A DNA stretch of 34,337 bases, taken from the NCBI GenBank assembly GCA_027578815.1, contig JANBTH010000109.1, positions 1 through 34,337 on the forward strand. The letters run 5' to 3'. The notes beneath the pieces are model-generated. The model was given only the letters and a program-made list of their open reading frames with translations. It did no database searches and was not told the DNA's origin. Positions 32,182 to 34,337 of this stretch are shown one piece after another. The position numbers and the translations under genes were made by a program. Numbering within the stretch: the stretch's first letter is position 1; the number at the start of each line of letters is the position of its first letter. This DNA comes from Coemansia sp. RSA 1804. Lineage: Eukaryota; Kickxellomycota; Kickxellomycetes; Kickxellales; Kickxellaceae.

Positions 32182-33816
32182 TTACATAACTGACTGCACG
32201 GCGCTTGGTAGAACCGATTTTCTGTAAAGTCTACCGGGCCGCTTCCCTTTATTAACATTTCTTGAGTTAGCAACCATCTGGTGGCGAGTTGATACCTCCA
32301 TTAGACGCGGTTTCACCACGGGATGCAACTTTGAGTGAAACTGCTCTGCGTTGGATTCTGCGGTGCTTGCGGTCGTTGAGGATTCCTCTGTCCGTGTAGA
32401 CGCTTTTGAATTGCTTATTTGGTCAACTACTTCGTTAATGGGAGCAATTAGCGGATCCTTGCTTGTCTCTATCACGCCATCGGGCGGCAAGTTGCTATCA
32501 GGCCACAATCTGTCTCCAAGTATACTTCCTTCACACGTTGACAGTGCTGGAGGAGAATCCACTATTGCCATCCGTTTGTTCAATCTGCTAATCTCTTCAT
32601 TGCTGTTGTGGTAGCTTGGACGGCGAGGGATAGCCTGGGCCACACGGAGCATGTGCTGAACATTCCACTCGCTGTCTGGATCAATCCACTCGTCACCATT
32701 GCCTATTGCCAAAACAGAGCTGCTTTTCTGTTCATTCTGCTGAGCGCTGGCTGCGCCCATAGCATGAACTGTTTCCGCGTGCCTGCGAAGAAATTCAATA
32801 CGTGGCAGGGTGATTGCATGTTCCAGATCAATGAGCAGATCAAGGAGAAGTCGTGAGTAGGGATTCGAGAGGTAGCCAGGGTCGGCAGCTTCAAGGGCCT
32901 GCAGGGCTCTGACAAAGTATGTAATCCTGGATATGTGTGCCGCATACTCTTCTGCCGCAAGCGGAGGTAGATGCTGCGAGGTAGGGTCGCTGAGAAGAAC
33001 AATCCCAGGCCGCGACGACATGAAGTGTGCATCTTCAAGAACATACGGCATAAGCGGCTCCATCAAGGCCTCGTTCTTGTTCATAAAAGAAGCAATGAGT
33101 CCGCAGTTTCCGGAGAATTCGTCAAGTAGCTTTGCAATCTCGTCTGGACAGTTTGGCTTTTTAGGCTGGATGGTTGCATCGCTTGGCCTTGATTTAAAGG
33201 TGTCCTCTTGTCCTAGCTGACCAATATTGCTTGGCTTTTCGCTAACGTGGGACTTGCTGCGGCGGTAAAGCACGTGTGGTTTGCGGTTGTTGCCATTGAT
33301 AGCAGTGGCGGATAAAGCAGGAGAGACGGTTACGGCGTTTTTTGGACGGCGGATCCATCCACACAGATCAAACCAGGCTGCGTGCTGTTCATTGTCGCTA
33401 CTAGGTGTACGCAGCAATGCTTCAATGGCAGGGCTTTCTTCCAGGGTCTTTGAGGAGTCACATATGCCCATTTGTTGCTGGAGGCTGCGAAGACGCATCT
33501 CCAGCTCAGCAAGCGAGGCGTGAGAGTCGAGGCACCGTGCTGAGGATTGTGCTGTGTAGAAATTTTGCTCTGGGTTGGCGCTGAGACCTTTGCAATTGCT
33601 GTTGGTTGTGGTGGCGCTTGATCTTTCACTTTTAGTCACAATGCGATTATGCTGTGTATACGGGTTGTTCTCCATCTCAAGAGGGTCTTTTAGAAGCACA
33701 GGCCTGTAGTTGTTTGTGTTTGTGTTTGTAGGAGGGGATATCTCCATTCTGTCGTCGACAAACGAGCTTGATGAGCTACGACAAGAATGGATATTTGCGT
33801 TTTTCTTCCAGAACAT
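32182..33816 (-). CDS. Unrecognised 544-residue protein
   Basis: No known family was recognised. The N-terminal ~100 residues are Ser/Asn/Thr-rich and probably disordered. A short heptad-like stretch (about 100-116, LAELEMRLRSLQQQM) could form a coiled coil. A predicted folded, helical region spans about 221-354 (from CPDEIAKLLDEF through YFVRALQALEAADPGY and LLLDLLIDLEHAI). The C-terminal ~190 residues are again low-complexity, with a basic end (GKRPGRLYRK). There is no signal peptide or membrane segment. The ATG at 33816 (GAAGCCATG) is the first in frame; upstream the frame starts only at TTG. It is intron-free and converges on MER3 with about 135 bases between stops. The helical centre might be a protein-protein adaptor, but that is a guess. 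Confidence 0.75.
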   Translation of the reverse strand: MFWKKNANIHSCRSSSSSFVDDRMEISPPTNTNTNNYRPVLLKDPLEMENNPYTQHNRIVTKSERSSATTTNSNCKGLSANPEQNFYTAQSSARCLDSHASLAELEMRLRSLQQQMGICDSSKTLEESPAIEALLRTPSSDNEQHAAWFDLCGWIRRPKNAVTVSPALSATAINGNNRKPHVLYRRSKSHVSEKPSNIGQLGQEDTFKSRPSDATIQPKKPNCPDEIAKLLDEFSGNCGLIASFMNKNEALMEPLMPYVLEDAHFMSSRPGIVLLSDPTSQHLPPLAAEEYAAHISRITYFVRALQALEAADPGYLSNPYSRLLLDLLIDLEHAITLPRIEFLRRHAETVHAMGAASAQQNEQKSSSVLAIGNGDEWIDPDSEWNVQHMLRVAQAIPRRPSYHNSNEEISRLNKRMAIVDSPPALSTCEGSILGDRLWPDSNLPPDGVIETSKDPLIAPINEVVDQISNSKASTRTEESSTTASTAESNAEQFHSKLHPVVKPRLMEVSTRHQMVANSRNVNKGKRPGRLYRKSVLPSAVQSVM

Positions 33817-34133
33817 GGCTTCTAGTATAATTGATACTGTAACAGTGCGCAAGAAAATAAGAAAACGAGATATGGATTATAAACTGAGTTTGCGAGTTAA
33901 AGAAGAAATATGTTTGAATATGGAAAAGATATAGATTGCGTTTGCAAAAGAAGGGAAGGACTTTAAGTGGAACAGGAACTTTACAATTTTCATCTTTGGT
34001 CAGCAAAATGTTGCAGAGCGATTATTATGCAGCAGAAAAGTCAAGTGGAAAATGTAGTTGCAGCAAGAATAGCTTTAAAACTGAACATGGGAGGACAAAG
34101 AATTGTGACGTATTCGCCGTAGCTGGATTGGAA
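33817..34133. other. Spacer at the right end
   Basis: This holds the upstream region of the 544-residue gene and the 3' flank of the edge gene. A plus-strand ORF (33936-34211, 91 codons) crosses it and overlaps the edge gene in the opposite direction. It has no recognisable domain and I do not support it. Confidence 0.4.
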
Positions 34134-34337
34134 TCAGTACGCTCTGGCTTCAAAGATGCCCATGTCTCCTCTTTTAGATTTGTGCTTGCGCTGACGGGGG
34201 GCTTTTCTTAATTCCTCAACATGGAACAAGTGACGCACATCGAACAATGTACTGTCATTATTTGCATCTTTTTTGAGAACGCCGCCGGCTTCCATCGAGT
34301 TCTTTGCCCTTTGTCGCAACGTAGATAAATGGGGTTT
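34134..34337 (-). CDS. C-terminal part of an unrecognised basic protein, cut by the window edge
   Basis: The minus-strand frame is open from the window end to TGA/TAG-free sequence ending in a stop at 34134, giving 67 residues with no in-frame ATG at the edge. The visible part contains RQRAKNSMEAGG, an acidic-hydrophobic stretch (FDVRHLFHVEEL), the strongly basic RKAPRQRKHKSKR and a GIFEARAY terminus. The basic block could be a nuclear or nucleolar signal or an RNA-binding tail. A 53-residue protein beginning at the internal Met is the alternative. The composition is protein-like, but the family is not recognised. Confidence 0.45.
   Translation of the reverse strand, partial: KPHLSTLRQRAKNSMEAGGVLKKDANNDSTLFDVRHLFHVEELRKAPRQRKHKSKRGDMGIFEARAY

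Noticed and set aside
33936..34211. 91-codon plus-strand ORF at the right end
   Set aside because: It overlaps the edge gene on the opposite strand and has no recognisable features; the minus-strand frame is more protein-like.

Overview
The window is nuclear DNA of a fungus. It carries single-copy eukaryotic genes (KSH1, a PRM15/PGM2-type mutase, MDN1/REA1, CDC73, MER3) in compact, alternating orientation. Introns are short (74-124 nt) with GTAAGT-like donors and TAG/AAG acceptors, and spacers are AT-rich and pyrimidine/purine-rich. Most genes are GC-rich and uninterrupted; only MER3 is split into many exons. An early-diverging, intron-poor lineage such as Kickxellomycotina would fit, but this is a guess from gene style and not from a marker gene.

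Layout. Bases 1-2494 are AT-rich and contain no recognisable household gene. They do hold a diverged segmental duplication whose two copies each encode, on the minus strand, a tiny protein with the same seven-cysteine spacing (734-880 and 1682-1810). A further cysteine-rich ORF lies between them, and a possible fragment sits at the left edge. KSH1 (2495-2710, +) converges on a phosphopentose/phosphoglucose mutase (2803-4704, -). Then comes MDN1/REA1 (5092-22407, -), a single uninterrupted 17.3-kb reading frame for a 5771-residue midasin with six AAA domains, a long linker, an acidic domain and a C-terminal MIDAS domain. MDN1 and CDC73 (23076-24401, +) are divergent and share one ~670-bp spacer containing an A19 tract.

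The right third holds a secreted chymotrypsin-fold protein that appears to have lost all three catalytic residues (24602-25456, -), a small SRPBCC-fold protein (26453-26878, +), an unrecognised 141-residue protein (27200-27625, +), MER3/HFM1 in 13 exons (27855-32046, +), an unrecognised 544-residue protein (32182-33816, -), and a basic reading frame running off the right edge (34134-34337, -).

The genes do not form one pathway. KSH1 acts in the early secretory pathway, the mutase in sugar-phosphate salvage, MDN1 in 60S ribosome maturation, CDC73 in transcription elongation through the Paf1 complex, and MER3 in meiotic crossover formation. The least explained parts are the cysteine-rich mini-gene cluster at the left end and the secreted pseudoprotease. 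I saw no mobile element, CRISPR array, rRNA or tRNA.
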